Part shown: piece after piece, positions 1-9,647 of the stretch
Layout: each line of letters begins with the position of its first letter
Numbering within the stretch: position 1 is the stretch's first letter
From: Anaerococcus sp. AGMB09787
GTDB lineage: Bacteria; Bacillota; Clostridia; Tissierellales; Peptoniphilaceae
Assembly: GCF_022808955.1 (NCBI RefSeq)
Contig: NZ_JAKZEY010000034.1
Location: 44,799 to 108,798, forward strand
Reading direction: 5' to 3'
Length of the DNA: 64,000 bases
The notes under the pieces: generated by a model
What the model saw: only the letters and a program-made list of their open reading frames with translations
Databases searched by the model: none
What the model was told of the DNA's origin: nothing
Made by a program: the position numbers and the translations under genes

Positions 1-408
1 GGCTTCTTCAACTGTGGAACAATCTGCCATTAAGACTATATCAGGATATTTTTCTCTGATTTTTTTATAAAATTCGTCTAAACTCTCTCCATTTGGTCTA
101 GGTCTATCTGTCGCATCAGTTGCTATAATTTCTACATTTGTTTCTACAAGTTTGTCTATTTCATCCATAGTTGGTGATATATAGACATTTGAATCTTCAT
201 ATTCTTGTTTAATTATGCCAATTATTGGGAGGTCTACATTTTTTTTGATCTCTTCTATATCTTCAACTGTGTTGGCACGAATACCTACCGCTCCTGCCAT
301 TTTTGCAGCTAGTGCCATTCTTCCCATTATAAATGATGAGTGGAGTGGTTCATCTGCTAGGGCTTGACATGATACTATCAAGCCTCCCTTTACATCTTCT
401 ATACTCAT
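1..408 (-). CDS. nanE: N-acetylmannosamine-6-phosphate 2-epimerase, 3' part cut by window edge
   Basis: Converts ManNAc-6-P to GlcNAc-6-P in cytoplasmic sialic acid catabolism. The ATG is at 408 with AAGGAGG just upstream. The first 136 codons run off the left edge. The visible N-terminus has the family hallmarks [28 protein letters not shown], the DLPIIGIIK strand, and later [14 protein letters not shown], which match the TIM-barrel NanE family. It is the last visible gene of the sialic acid operon, 76 bases after the ROK kinase. It would feed GlcNAc-6-P to NagA/NagB, which are not in this window. The identification is firm; only the C-terminal third or so is unseen. Confidence 0.95.
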   Translation of the reverse strand, partial: MSIEDVKGGLIVSCQALADEPLHSSFIMGRMALAAKMAGAVGIRANTVEDIEEIKKNVDLPIIGIIKQEYEDSNVYISPTMDEIDKLVETNVEIIATDATDRPRPNGESLDEFYKKIREKYPDIVLMADCSTVEEA

Positions 409-484
409 TAATCCTCCTTGTATTCCTTAGAAAACTAATTCCTTATTGCAAATATGGTCCTCACTACCATCTTACCTTTTTTTC

Positions 485-1366
485 TTAATTGTCTTTATAT
501 TTTTCTAAAAATAAATGATAGGCCCCATACATGCCAGACTTGTTGCCAAGTTTTGTGCTTGTTATAGTTGTAGATTCATATATATTTTGAGGAAGAAGTC
601 CTTTTATCTTCTCCCTTATAGGGTCTATAAATAATTCTTCTTGTTGGCTAATGCCCCCACCAATTATTATGGCTTCGGGATTAACTATTAGCATGATGTG
701 GGAGATGCCCATGGCTATTATATCTGTCATAGTCCCAACAAGGGCCTTGGCATCTTCATCGCCTTTGTCTATGGCTTCAAAGATTTCCTTGCCATTGGCA
801 TAGGCCTTGGCTGGGTAGTCTTCCTTGGCCCTTCTTAGGAGGGCAGAGGTTGAAGCTAGGCTTTCGAAGCTTTTTCCAAAAAAATCCATATAACCAATCT
901 CTCCAGCCTGACCTGAGGCTCCCCTATTTATCTTGCCATCTAATATCAAGGCCCCACCTATACCAGTTCCTACTGTTAGGGTAAAGGTTGAAACAAAGTC
1001 CTTGCCTGCTCCTTGGTGGAATTCTCCCATGGCTGCAGCCTTTACATCATTTTCTACTAGGGTGGGGAGGGAAAATTCTTCATATATTTCTTTTTTCCAA
1101 TCAAGGCCCATATAATTTTTAAAATTTTCGTTGGTGTAAGCTATTATTCCTGTCTTACTATCAACCATCCCTGCTGTAGATATTGCTATACCATCAAGGT
1201 CATAGCGAGCCTTAACCTCTCTTATCCTAGCAAATAAATCATCCACTATGAGTCTTGCATCTTCACTTGCCTTGGATTCAAAATTTTCAAAAAATATAGC
1301 CTTATCAGAAGTCTTGAGCATTGATTTTATTTCCGTACCACCTATATCAAAACAAAGTACATTCAT
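485..1366 (-). CDS. ROK-family kinase, probable N-acetylmannosamine kinase
   Basis: A 293-residue ROK sugar kinase. The phosphate-binding motif DIGGTEIK sits at residues 7-14, with a second glycine-rich motif (TVGTGIGGALI) near 130-140 and IIIGGGIS near the C-terminus. The cysteine zinc motif (CxCGxxGC) of classical ROK proteins is absent: the region after GEIGYM holds no cysteines. The start is three bases after the NanA stop, so translation is probably coupled. Between NanA and NanE the expected job is ATP-dependent phosphorylation of ManNAc to ManNAc-6-P (NanK role). That substrate is inferred from context, since other ROK sugars cannot be told apart by sequence alone. Confidence 0.85.
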   Translation of the reverse strand: MNVLCFDIGGTEIKSMLKTSDKAIFFENFESKASEDARLIVDDLFARIREVKARYDLDGIAISTAGMVDSKTGIIAYTNENFKNYMGLDWKKEIYEEFSLPTLVENDVKAAAMGEFHQGAGKDFVSTFTLTVGTGIGGALILDGKINRGASGQAGEIGYMDFFGKSFESLASTSALLRRAKEDYPAKAYANGKEIFEAIDKGDEDAKALVGTMTDIIAMGISHIMLIVNPEAIIIGGGISQQEELFIDPIREKIKGLLPQNIYESTTITSTKLGNKSGMYGAYHLFLEKYKDN

Positions 1367-1369
1367 TAT

Positions 1370-2317
1370 CTATTTACCGAATTTCTTCCTTAGTATATCA
1401 ATTACTTTTATATCTTCCAATTCGTATTTATCAGCAAGTTCTACAACTTCTTTTGCAAGTATCTTTTGATCTTCTCCATAGAAGTTTATAAATGGTCTTC
1501 TAGCATAGCCTGCATTAACTCCTGCTTCTCTAAGTAGGGCCTTGATACCAGCTACCATATTACCTGTTCTAACTATGTGGGTTATAAGTACAACGGCACT
1601 TCTTTGTAGCTTGTAAGCTTTTTCTACATTTCCTTCTTTTACATTTTTGTAAATTTGAATGAATAAGTCAGGAAAGAGGTTGTAGAATGATCCTACTATT
1701 CCATCAACTCCGAGCAAGACATTGGAACTTGCTAGCTCATCTGCTCCACCATAAATCATAAAATCTTTGTCGATATCATCTCTTATAACTGGAATTTCGA
1801 AGATATCAGTGCTTGTATATTTGACCCCTTGGATATTGTCGATCTTTGATAATTCCACTATCATCTCTTCACTCATAAGACCTGCTAGGGGAACATTATA
1901 GATTATCATAGGAATATCTACTGCCTCTGCTATGTCCTTGTAGTAGTTAAAGATTTGCTTGCTATTGAAGGCCCAATAAAATGGAGGTACAGATGAGATT
2001 GCAGTAGCACCAGCATCTTTGGCACATTTTGCAAGCTCGATTGTCCTCTTTGTTCCGATGTTTCCTACGTGAACTACTACAGGCACCTTATCTCCAGCTA
2101 CTTCCATTACAGCTTCTACTTCTGCTATTCTCTCTTCTGATTTCATCAAGAATCCCTCACCAGTTGAACCAGTTAGGTAGAGTCCATTGATATCAAAACT
2201 TAGTAGGAAGTCAATAAATTCCTTAGTTGCATCTAAATCTAATTCTTCGTTGATATCAAATACTGATATCGCTGCAGGTATTACACCCTTAAAATCTTTT
2301 ATAGTAAATTTACTCAT
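1370..2317 (-). CDS. nanA: N-acetylneuraminate lyase (DHDPS/NAL family)
   Basis: Cytoplasmic class I aldolase expected to cleave sialic acid to ManNAc and pyruvate. It has 315 residues, close to the usual NAL length. GSTGE is at residues 50-54, the catalytic tyrosine Y140 lies in the YNVPLAG motif and the Schiff-base lysine K166 in GVKYTS, corresponding to E. coli Y137 and K165. The pattern GVKYTSTDIFEI resembles NAL rather than DapA. The ATG overlaps the end of the esterase gene by 8 bases, with AGAGGA inside that gene as ribosome site. Flanking nanE and a ROK kinase support the lyase role over dihydrodipicolinate synthase. Confidence 0.9.
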   Translation of the reverse strand: MSKFTIKDFKGVIPAAISVFDINEELDLDATKEFIDFLLSFDINGLYLTGSTGEGFLMKSEERIAEVEAVMEVAGDKVPVVVHVGNIGTKRTIELAKCAKDAGATAISSVPPFYWAFNSKQIFNYYKDIAEAVDIPMIIYNVPLAGLMSEEMIVELSKIDNIQGVKYTSTDIFEIPVIRDDIDKDFMIYGGADELASSNVLLGVDGIVGSFYNLFPDLFIQIYKNVKEGNVEKAYKLQRSAVVLITHIVRTGNMVAGIKALLREAGVNAGYARRPFINFYGEDQKILAKEVVELADKYELEDIKVIDILRKKFGK

Positions 2318-3842
2318 TGCTATCCTCTTTTTTTATTTTATTTAAAAATACCATCTTTTCATCTTCAAAATCGTTAATTCTTTCATATTCATACTTTGGA
2401 TAATATAGGATTCTAGCCTTATCAAAAGACTCGGCCACTTTCTTAGTTAAATCCTTATTTTCCAACTCATCAAGTCCTGCAGATGCCATAAGGACAGGAG
2501 CCGCAATCTTTCTTGCCTTGTCTACAGACTTCTCATCAAAGAGCATTCCTTGTAATATAAGGCCCCTTAGCTTCTTATCGTTTCCTAGATCTAGAGCGAT
2601 ACCTGTAGCTTCCCTTTGTCCTATTATATAAATATTCTCATACTTATCCTTATATTTATTCCAAAGAGCCTTTACATTATTAAAATCCTCTTCGCTATTA
2701 GTGAAGTCATAAGATAAGCTATCCATATTAAGCTCAGAGAACCTCCTTAAATAATGGCAACCCATATTTATAGTAGGGTTGAGGTAGAAAAGCAAGCTAT
2801 CATTTCCTTCATTTATGTACTTATAGGAAAATGAATTATCATCCTTGGCTATACCTTCATTTAAATCTGGATCATCTTTAAAAAATGGGAGGACTTCATC
2901 TTCCATAGGACAAATTTTCTCATGACCAAATCCCTTAAACTGGAAGAGTTTCTTAGGAGCCTTAATTTCATTATAGACTGCATATTGAACTTCCGGAGGT
3001 ATGACTTCATCTGCTAGACTTATACCATAAATTATATCCGCTTTGATATAATTTACAAAGTTTGCCGCATCTATATAGGCCAGCTTATCAAAAAATTCAT
3101 CTAACTTTTTGCCTTGGGGATCAAACCACCTTGAATAGTACCTTAACCCTTCATAGGCTGATTCGTCATAGTCGAGTTCAAAGACCTTCCTATAGTCTGT
3201 AAGGAAGGGATATAGAATATAGGCCTTTTTTACTACTTCTCTTTGCAAAGCTCCTGTAACGATGGTAATCCCTCCACCTTGGGAAGAGCCAGCCAGGTAA
3301 ATTTTATCTACATCTACTCCCTCTAAGCTCTTGGCAAGATTTACAGTCAAGTAAGCATCCTTGAAGATATTTATATAAAATAAGTCTTCTTTGTCGCCAT
3401 TTATCCCATCTATGATATGACCAGATACCGTAGGCCCCTTGTTAAGTCTCGCCTTCTCCATTTCAAAGCTTAGATCCCCTTGGCCCCTACAATCCATAGC
3501 TAGGACTCCAATCCCTTGGTCAAGGAAGGAGGAGTATTCAAAATATGAACGTGTAGCCCCAGGGTAACCATGGAAGATTACAACTAGGGGGATTTTTTCT
3601 TCTGTTTTTGGTCTTAGGTACTTGCAGTGGATCCTACTTTGATCAAAGCTTTCAAAGTATAGGTGGTAAAACTCACCTCTCTCAAAGTCATCTTCAAAGG
3701 CCTTCTCAATCTTATAGGATGGAGTTAGACCTTGGATATCTTTGATTTGACCAGTCCAAAAATCTTCAAAGTCTACTGGCTTTAGGTTTTCAAGCTTTGT
3801 ATAGGACATTTCATCTACATTATTAAAATGTTTTTTGATCAT
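2310..3842 (-). CDS. CE7-type acetylesterase with a second, catalytically dead alpha/beta-hydrolase-like domain
   Basis: A 510-residue cytoplasmic protein without signal peptide. Residues 1 to about 325 are a CE7 (acetyl xylan esterase / cephalosporin-C deacetylase) domain. HGYPG is at 91-95, RGQGD at 119-123, nucleophile S187 in GSSQG, D278 in LADEV and H307 in the GHE motif, with spacing like characterised CE7 enzymes. Residues about 340-505 look like a second hydrolase fold, but the nucleophile elbow reads GQREAT (408-413) with no serine. Normal CE7 proteins are about 320 residues. Lying between the transporter and nanA, it probably removes O-acetyl groups from imported sialic acids. The substrate is inference. 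Confidence 0.82.
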   Translation of the reverse strand: MIKKHFNNVDEMSYTKLENLKPVDFEDFWTGQIKDIQGLTPSYKIEKAFEDDFERGEFYHLYFESFDQSRIHCKYLRPKTEEKIPLVVIFHGYPGATRSYFEYSSFLDQGIGVLAMDCRGQGDLSFEMEKARLNKGPTVSGHIIDGINGDKEDLFYINIFKDAYLTVNLAKSLEGVDVDKIYLAGSSQGGGITIVTGALQREVVKKAYILYPFLTDYRKVFELDYDESAYEGLRYYSRWFDPQGKKLDEFFDKLAYIDAANFVNYIKADIIYGISLADEVIPPEVQYAVYNEIKAPKKLFQFKGFGHEKICPMEDEVLPFFKDDPDLNEGIAKDDNSFSYKYINEGNDSLLFYLNPTINMGCHYLRRFSELNMDSLSYDFTNSEEDFNNVKALWNKYKDKYENIYIIGQREATGIALDLGNDKKLRGLILQGMLFDEKSVDKARKIAAPVLMASAGLDELENKDLTKKVAESFDKARILYYPKYEYERINDFEDEKMVFLNKIKKEDSNE

Positions 3843-3843
3843 T

Positions 3844-4938
3844 CTACTTCCCTTGGTATAGGTGACAAGCTACAAAATGACCATTTCCTAAGTCCTTAAA
3901 TTCTGGAACTTTTTGCTCGCAAATTTCTCCTATATATTTTGGACACCTATTATGGAAAGGACAGCCAGAAGGTTTGTGGATTGGACTTGGTACATCCCCT
4001 TCTAGGACTATTCTCTTTGACTCTCTTCCAACTTCAGGAATTGGCACAGCAGATAGAAGAGCCTCTGTATAAGGGTGGGCAGGCTTTCTATTTAATTCAA
4101 CACTGTCAGCGTATTCTAATATATGACCTAGGTACATTACTATTATCCTATCAGAGATATATTCTACAACTGATAAGTCATGGGCAATGAATACATAGGT
4201 TAGGTCCAATTCTTTTTGGATATCTTGGAGGAGGTTAATAACTTGAGCTTGGATAGATACGTCTAGGGCTGATACCGGCTCATCAAGTATAACTACTTCA
4301 GGTGATACTGATAGGGCTCTGGCTATACAAAGTCTTTGCCTTTGACCACCGGAAAATTCGTGTGGATACCTATAAATAAACTCTGGTCTTAGGTTAACTC
4401 TTCTTAGCCTATCTTCCATTATCATCTCAAGGTCTTCTTTGCTATTTACACCATGGGCTTTGAGGGGTTCTGCAAAGGAATCATAAATTTTTCTCATTGG
4501 GTTTAGAGCAGAGTATGGGTCTTGGAAGACCATTTGCACTTCTTTTCTAAAGTCAAATAATTGATCCTTGTTAAACTTAGTTATATCAGTCATAGTTCCA
4601 TGGAGGTTATACAAAACTTCTCCACCAGTAGGTTCTTCTAGCCTCATAATAGACCTTCCTAGGGTTGTCTTGCCACATCCAGATTCTCCTACAACACCAA
4701 TGGTTTCCCCTCTTTTTACTGTAAATGTCACATTATCAACTGCCTTTACATCATTTACTTTCTTTTTTTTGAAAGTTCCTTCATAGATAGGAAAGTATGT
4801 TTTAAGGCCTCTTACGTCAAAAACCAATTCATTATTACTAGACTTCATATCTTTATTGTCAAGATTTGTGTGAATTGCTGATTTTATATCTGAATTTGAA
4901 TTATCAATTGTTTTTTGATTTGTATTATCAGTTTTCAT
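3844..4938 (-). CDS. ABC transporter ATPase, DppF/OppF type
   Basis: A 364-residue peptide/nickel-family ATPase. It has a charged, asparagine-rich N-terminal extension of about 40 residues, Walker A GESGCGKTT, signature FSGGQRQR, Walker B VVILDEPVSALD, H-loop FIAHD, and the C-terminal oligopeptide_HPY region with its clustered cysteines (GCPFHNRCP and following). It pairs with the DppD-type ATPase, whose 3' end it overlaps by 11 bases. Together they energise the two permeases upstream. By operon context the cargo is most likely sialic acid, as for the SatABCD transporter of Haemophilus ducreyi, rather than peptides. Confidence 0.92.
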   Translation of the reverse strand: MKTDNTNQKTIDNSNSDIKSAIHTNLDNKDMKSSNNELVFDVRGLKTYFPIYEGTFKKKKVNDVKAVDNVTFTVKRGETIGVVGESGCGKTTLGRSIMRLEEPTGGEVLYNLHGTMTDITKFNKDQLFDFRKEVQMVFQDPYSALNPMRKIYDSFAEPLKAHGVNSKEDLEMIMEDRLRRVNLRPEFIYRYPHEFSGGQRQRLCIARALSVSPEVVILDEPVSALDVSIQAQVINLLQDIQKELDLTYVFIAHDLSVVEYISDRIIVMYLGHILEYADSVELNRKPAHPYTEALLSAVPIPEVGRESKRIVLEGDVPSPIHKPSGCPFHNRCPKYIGEICEQKVPEFKDLGNGHFVACHLYQGK

Positions 4939-5941
4939 CTACAATCTCCTTGCTACCTTCATGTAAGATACACCTTGCTACATGGTTGCCCTCTATCCTA
5001 TATAAAGGAATATCCCTATTTTTACATTCTTCTTTTGCATATTGGCATCTTGATGCAAACTCACATCCCTTTACATAAGAAGCAGGGTCTGGAGTCTCGC
5101 CTGGTATTGTGGCAAGTTTTTTATTCTTATCCATTCCTGGAATAGGAACTGATTTAAGAAGAGCCTTGGTATAAGGATGGGATGGGTTAGTGAAAATATC
5201 CGCTACTTCACCATATTCTACAATTCTTCCCATATACATAACAGCTACTTGGTCAGCCACTTCTGCTACAAGTCCCATATTGTGGGTAATAAGGATAACT
5301 GACTTACCTTCCTTATCTCTCATATCCTTCATAAGGTCCATAATTTGGGCTTGGATTGTTACGTCAAGGGCTGTTGTTGGCTCATCTGCTATAAGAAGGT
5401 CAGGGTTATTTACCATGGCAATAGCAATCATTGCCCTTTGCTTCATACCACCTGAGAATTGGTGAGGGTAGTTGTCAAACCTTGACTCAGCTTCAGGTAT
5501 GCCAAGCTTCTTGATCATCTCTATACCTATAGAACGAGCTTCACTTTTTGATATATCCCTATGCTCTCTTATATTTTCCATAATTTGATATCCTACAGTA
5601 TATACTGGGTTTAGGGATTGCATAGGATCTTGGAAGATCATGCCGATCTCATTTCCCCTAATTTTTCTCATGGTCTTGCCATAAGGTTTTTGGGCAAGGA
5701 TGTCGATATCCTTTAGAGATTCACTCTTAAACATTGACGTTCCTGATGCTATTTTTCCATTCTTAGGCAAGAGATTAACCATAGAATTTACTGTAACTGA
5801 CTTACCAGAACCACTCTCTCCTACTATGGATAGGATTTGTCCTTTTTTTACATCTAATGAAACATTCTTTACTATTCTTATGATATTTTTACCTACCTTG
5901 AATTCAGTAGACAAATTTCTTAATTCTATAATATTTTCCAT
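4928..5941 (-). CDS. ABC transporter ATPase, DppD/OppD type
   Basis: A 337-residue ATPase with Walker A GESGSGKSV, signature FSGGMKQR, Walker B LLIADEPTTALD and H-loop LITHN. The C-terminal cysteine cluster (KGCEFASRCQYA...C) is typical of DppD/OppD. It is encoded 8 bases after the permease gene and overlaps the next ATPase gene, giving the usual A-B-C-D-F order. It should form a heterodimer with the DppF-type subunit. Substrate choice is set by the binding protein, so nothing here distinguishes peptide from sialic acid import; the adjacent nan genes favour sialic acid. Confidence 0.92.
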   Translation of the reverse strand: MENIIELRNLSTEFKVGKNIIRIVKNVSLDVKKGQILSIVGESGSGKSVTVNSMVNLLPKNGKIASGTSMFKSESLKDIDILAQKPYGKTMRKIRGNEIGMIFQDPMQSLNPVYTVGYQIMENIREHRDISKSEARSIGIEMIKKLGIPEAESRFDNYPHQFSGGMKQRAMIAIAMVNNPDLLIADEPTTALDVTIQAQIMDLMKDMRDKEGKSVILITHNMGLVAEVADQVAVMYMGRIVEYGEVADIFTNPSHPYTKALLKSVPIPGMDKNKKLATIPGETPDPASYVKGCEFASRCQYAKEECKNRDIPLYRIEGNHVARCILHEGSKEIVDEN

Positions 5942-5949
5942 AATATCTC

Positions 5950-6828
5950 CTAATTTCTAGGGTCGAGAGCATCCCTTAGACCATCACCTAAGAAGTTGAT
6001 ACTCATTACAAATAATGATATTACTAGACCTGGAATTATCCATTGCCACTTATACATTTGTATAACAGTAATAGACTTAGCTGCATTTATTATAGTTCCC
6101 CAAGTAGGAACGTTAGTTGGTACACCTAGTCCCAAGAAGGATAGGCCAGTCTCTTGGAGGATAAAGTAAGCTATGTTTATTGTAGTTGCTACTATGATAG
6201 GACTTAGAGTGTTTGGTAGGATATCTTTAAACATTATCTTGAAGTCAGATATTCCAAAGGCCCTGTTTACATCAACATATGTTTCTTCTCTAAGTCTTAA
6301 TACTTCATTTCTTACAATTCTAAATACTGTCATCCAACCTACAAAGGTAAATACCCAAATCATATTGGTTACTGATGGTCCTATGATTGTAACCAAGACC
6401 ATTACCAAGATAATTAGAGGGAAGGATTGGAGGATTTCGGAAATTCTTATAAGAATGGAGTCAATAAAGCCTCCAAAATATCCAGCTATTAGACCCAAGA
6501 CTGTTCCTATAATTGATGTTGTCATAGCTGATACAACTCCTATCATTATAGAAATTCTACCACCATATAGTAACCTTGAATATAAATCACGTCCAGTAGA
6601 ATCAGTTCCAAAGATATGGATCCCACTGGGTGCTTGGTTTAACGATGCCATATCAATTTGGTTTGGATCATAAGTTGCAAAAATCGGAGCAAATACTGAT
6701 AATATAATCATCGCCAAAACTATAATTAGACCTAATATAGCAAGCTTATTAGAAAAAAACTTTTGAATAGATCTCTTAGCTAGAGATGATTTTGGCTTTC
6801 TTTTTACATTGATTTTATTTTCACTCAT
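5950..6828 (-). CDS. ABC transporter permease, DppC type
   Basis: A 292-residue inner-membrane permease with about six hydrophobic segments. It carries the N-terminal OppC_N segment (SNKLAILGLIIVLAMIILSVFAP region), the DPNQID / GTDSTGRDLYSRLLYGGRIS block common to DppC proteins, and the EAA-type loop for ATPase contact in the NRAFGISDFKIMFKDILPN region. It ends with LGDGLRDALDPRN, the standard DppC terminus. It is the third gene of the transporter set, starting 9 bases after the DppB-type gene, and partners that protein as the translocation pore. Confidence 0.92.
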   Translation of the reverse strand: MSENKINVKRKPKSSLAKRSIQKFFSNKLAILGLIIVLAMIILSVFAPIFATYDPNQIDMASLNQAPSGIHIFGTDSTGRDLYSRLLYGGRISIMIGVVSAMTTSIIGTVLGLIAGYFGGFIDSILIRISEILQSFPLIILVMVLVTIIGPSVTNMIWVFTFVGWMTVFRIVRNEVLRLREETYVDVNRAFGISDFKIMFKDILPNTLSPIIVATTINIAYFILQETGLSFLGLGVPTNVPTWGTIINAAKSITVIQMYKWQWIIPGLVISLFVMSINFLGDGLRDALDPRN

Positions 6829-6837
6829 AATAAACTC

Positions 6838-7803
6838 CTATAATCTAATCCTTGGATCAAGTAAGGCTGATATAACATCTACTAAGAAAGATATTGCCAA
6901 CATTACTGTAGCAATAAGTAGAGTTGTTACCATTATGATAGGATAATCACCACTAGTTACAGCCCCCATGAGGGTAGATCCAATTCCTGGCCAGTTAAAT
7001 ACTGACTCAATAACTACAGAACCACCTACAAGTCCAGGTATTCTAAGCATTATAGTAACTAGGATAGGTCCCATAGAGTTTCTAAAGGCGTGCATTAAAT
7101 ATACCTTGGATTCTCTAATACCCTTAGACCTTGCAGTCTTTATATACTCTTGATTCATAACTCCTAGCATTGAGTTTCTAGTATACCTTAGAACTGTTGC
7201 AATCATGGCTATGGATAAGGCTCCAGCAGGAAGGATTAAGTTCTTGATCCTATCTACAAAAGTACTCATACCATATATATTCCTACCTCCTACTGGTAAC
7301 CAGCCTAGGGATAGGGCAAAGATTGATATCAAAACTATTCCAAATAAAAATTCTGGTATAGATTGGCCAATAACTCCAATAACTCTTGCTATATAGTCAA
7401 TTGGACCATTTTGGTTAACGGCTGATAGGATACCTAAAAATATTCCTAAAAATGTTGAAATAACTAAAGAAGCAACTGCTAATTCCAAAGTTGCTGGAAG
7501 CTTTTGGGCAAGTATTTCACTAATAGCTTGACCATTAATTATAGAATAACCAAAGTCTCCCCTAACAACATTACTAATCCATCTAAAATATTGAACGAAA
7601 ATAGGGTCATTTAGACCATACCTATCTCTTAAAGCCTCGATCATGGCAGGATCTCTGGATGTTCCTGGTGGAAGTAAATAGTTGATAGGGTCTATTGGCA
7701 TAGCTTTCAAAGCTACAAAAATCAAGAAAGAAATAATTACTAGCATAGGGATCATCTGTAATAATTTCTTTAATATGTACTTGAAAATATTATTATTGTT
7801 CAT
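6838..7803 (-). CDS. ABC transporter permease, DppB type
   Basis: A 321-residue permease. The N-terminal membrane segment (about 12-30) is followed by the conserved DPINYLLPPGTSRDPAMIEALR block and YGLNDPIFVQYFRW, both typical of DppB/OppB. It has five or six further membrane segments, the EAA loop (YIKTARSKGIRESKVYLMHAFRN) and the terminal FLVDVISALLDPRIRL. It is separated from the binding-protein gene by 74 bases containing a strong hairpin, which may set the ratio of binding protein to membrane subunits. Confidence 0.92.
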   Translation of the reverse strand: MNNNNIFKYILKKLLQMIPMLVIISFLIFVALKAMPIDPINYLLPPGTSRDPAMIEALRDRYGLNDPIFVQYFRWISNVVRGDFGYSIINGQAISEILAQKLPATLELAVASLVISTFLGIFLGILSAVNQNGPIDYIARVIGVIGQSIPEFLFGIVLISIFALSLGWLPVGGRNIYGMSTFVDRIKNLILPAGALSIAMIATVLRYTRNSMLGVMNQEYIKTARSKGIRESKVYLMHAFRNSMGPILVTIMLRIPGLVGGSVVIESVFNWPGIGSTLMGAVTSGDYPIIMVTTLLIATVMLAISFLVDVISALLDPRIRL

Positions 7804-7823
7804 AATTTCCTTCTTTCCATTAT

Positions 7824-7865
7824 TTAAGGAGTTGTCTTAGCATAAAGTTAAAAACAACTCCTTAA
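7824..7865 (-). promoter_or_regulatory. Intergenic hairpin between binding protein and permease genes
   Basis: A perfect 12-bp inverted repeat (TTAAGGAGTTGT at 7824-7835, its complement at 7854-7865) with an 18-base loop lies between the solute-binding protein stop and the DppB-type start. There is no long U-run after it. Such hairpins often act as partial terminators or as a 3' barrier to exonucleases, so that more binding protein than permease is made. That role is inferred; the hairpin is read directly. Confidence 0.6.
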
Positions 7866-7877
7866 TTCTAAACTAAG

Positions 7878-9569
7878 CTATTTTAATTCCCAATTTTCAA
7901 ATCCTATATCAGCTGCAAACCATGGGTTGGTAAATTTTGCACCGTTAGTTTCTACGTTGTCTGTGTTAACAAAGATATCATTCTTTAGCATAAAGATTAC
8001 TTCTTTTGATAGGTCTTCTGCTTCTATCTTTTGAAGTTCTTTTAGTATTTCTGCTCTCTTTGTTTCGTCAGTTTCTTGTAGTAATTCTTGGTATTTAGCA
8101 TCGTATTTAGATCCTACTTCTTCACCAAATACTTTAACAAGGTTGTTATTTTGTGGAACATATTCTCCATACCACTCTTCATAACCAAATGCTGATAGCC
8201 CCTTTAGAGCAAAGTCATAGTTTCTTAGTTCCATTAGCTCTTGAGTAGCATCTCCTGCAAATTTTTGAACGTTTACGCTAATACCAACCGCTTGTAGGTT
8301 TTGAGCTATAGAATTATATAGGTCTACTGAAGCTTGGTCAGCCATGTAGTATCTAAATTCTAATGGTTGATCATCTGTGTAGCCTATTTCTTGTAATAGT
8401 TCTTTTGCTTTTTCTGGGTTGTAATCAAATTTTTCAAGTTCTGTATTCTTGTTTTCTGAGTCTTTTTCTGGTACACCATAGGTAGACTTTTCAGCTAGTT
8501 CAGGGAATAATGATGCTGTTAAGTTATCCCTATCTATAGCATAGTAAATTGCTTGTCTAAACTTAGGATTTTGTACCCATTTATTAGCAGGTCTTTGTTC
8601 ATTACCTGTTTGGTTAAATACTAGGTAGTAATAGAATAGGGTATCTACAGTTTGACCTTCCCAGTTTTCCTTCTTATCAACAGATGTAACTTCAGTTGGA
8701 GCCTTGGTATTAAATACGTCAGCTTGGTCACCTAATACTGAGTTTAGTTTAGCGTCAGATGGTACTATATTTACAACTACTGATTGGATCTTTGGAGCTT
8801 GGTTTTCATAATTTTCATTTGGCTCAAGGGCTATATAAGAGTCTGTAACAACTTCTTTAACCTTATACATACCATTTGTTATAGGAGCCTTCCAGAAATC
8901 AGCTGTGTGGTATTCTGTCATATCAACACCTTCAAAGCCATGTTGAGGTAAAATAGCAAATTGTGATAGGACTGGAATCATATTACCTACAGATTTTTCC
9001 ATCTCTAGGGTAACCTTATTTCCGTCTACCTTGATTCCTTCAACTTCTTCAGCTGATCCATCTTTATACGCACTTGCTCCCTTGATTGATGAGAAAGCAC
9101 CTGTATAAATAGAGTTAACCTTAGCACCCTTTAAAGCACCTTCGATTGAGAATTTAACATCATCACCTGTTAAAGCTTCTCCGTCTGACCATTTAACACC
9201 TTCTTTTAAGTTGAATTCGTAAGACATTCCATCATCAGCCATAGTATAGTCAGCTAATAGGTCTGGTTCAAATTCTGTTAATTCTGGATTAGCTTTGAAT
9301 AGGGATCTAAAAGTAATTACCTTGTAGATATCTCCTCTGTTCCACCAAGGTGTATCGAAGTTTGTTCCCTCACCTTGTTTATCAAAAAGCATCCTTAGAG
9401 ATTTACCTTCTTGATCTGCACCTTCATTTGTCTCAGCTACTTCTGTAGTAGCAGTTTCTGCGCCTTGGTCTGTGCTAGCATTTTCTGCAGGTTGGTTTGA
9501 GTTTCCCCCACCACATGCAGTAAGAAGCATCATTGTAGACAAGGCTAAAGATAAAAATTTCTTGTTCAT
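7878..9569 (-). CDS. Solute-binding lipoprotein, SBP_bac_5 family (probable sialic acid binding)
   Basis: A 563-residue cluster C (DppA/OppA/SatA type) binding protein. The lipoprotein signal ends in LTAC with the acylated cysteine at residue 19, followed by an acidic low-complexity linker. The SBP_bac_5 core includes YEFNLKEGVKWSDGEALTGDDV and FRQAIYYAIDRDNL. It is the first gene of the operon, directly behind a good promoter. Peptide binding is the family default, but the downstream esterase, NanA, ROK and NanE genes suggest a SatA-like sialic acid receptor. The family call is firm and the ligand is inference. Confidence 0.88.
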   Translation of the reverse strand: MNKKFLSLALSTMMLLTACGGGNSNQPAENASTDQGAETATTEVAETNEGADQEGKSLRMLFDKQGEGTNFDTPWWNRGDIYKVITFRSLFKANPELTEFEPDLLADYTMADDGMSYEFNLKEGVKWSDGEALTGDDVKFSIEGALKGAKVNSIYTGAFSSIKGASAYKDGSAEEVEGIKVDGNKVTLEMEKSVGNMIPVLSQFAILPQHGFEGVDMTEYHTADFWKAPITNGMYKVKEVVTDSYIALEPNENYENQAPKIQSVVVNIVPSDAKLNSVLGDQADVFNTKAPTEVTSVDKKENWEGQTVDTLFYYYLVFNQTGNEQRPANKWVQNPKFRQAIYYAIDRDNLTASLFPELAEKSTYGVPEKDSENKNTELEKFDYNPEKAKELLQEIGYTDDQPLEFRYYMADQASVDLYNSIAQNLQAVGISVNVQKFAGDATQELMELRNYDFALKGLSAFGYEEWYGEYVPQNNNLVKVFGEEVGSKYDAKYQELLQETDETKRAEILKELQKIEAEDLSKEVIFMLKNDIFVNTDNVETNGAKFTNPWFAADIGFENWELK

Positions 9570-9647
9570 ATTCCCTCCAATAGTTTTTCTGAAATGTTTG
9601 AATTACTTGGAAATCCTTGGAATCGCAAACATTTTCCTATATATAAC

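Noticed and set aside
1370..2317. Dihydrodipicolinate synthase (DapA)
   Set aside because: The GVKYTSTDIFEI context and the flanking nanE and ROK kinase genes favour N-acetylneuraminate lyase.
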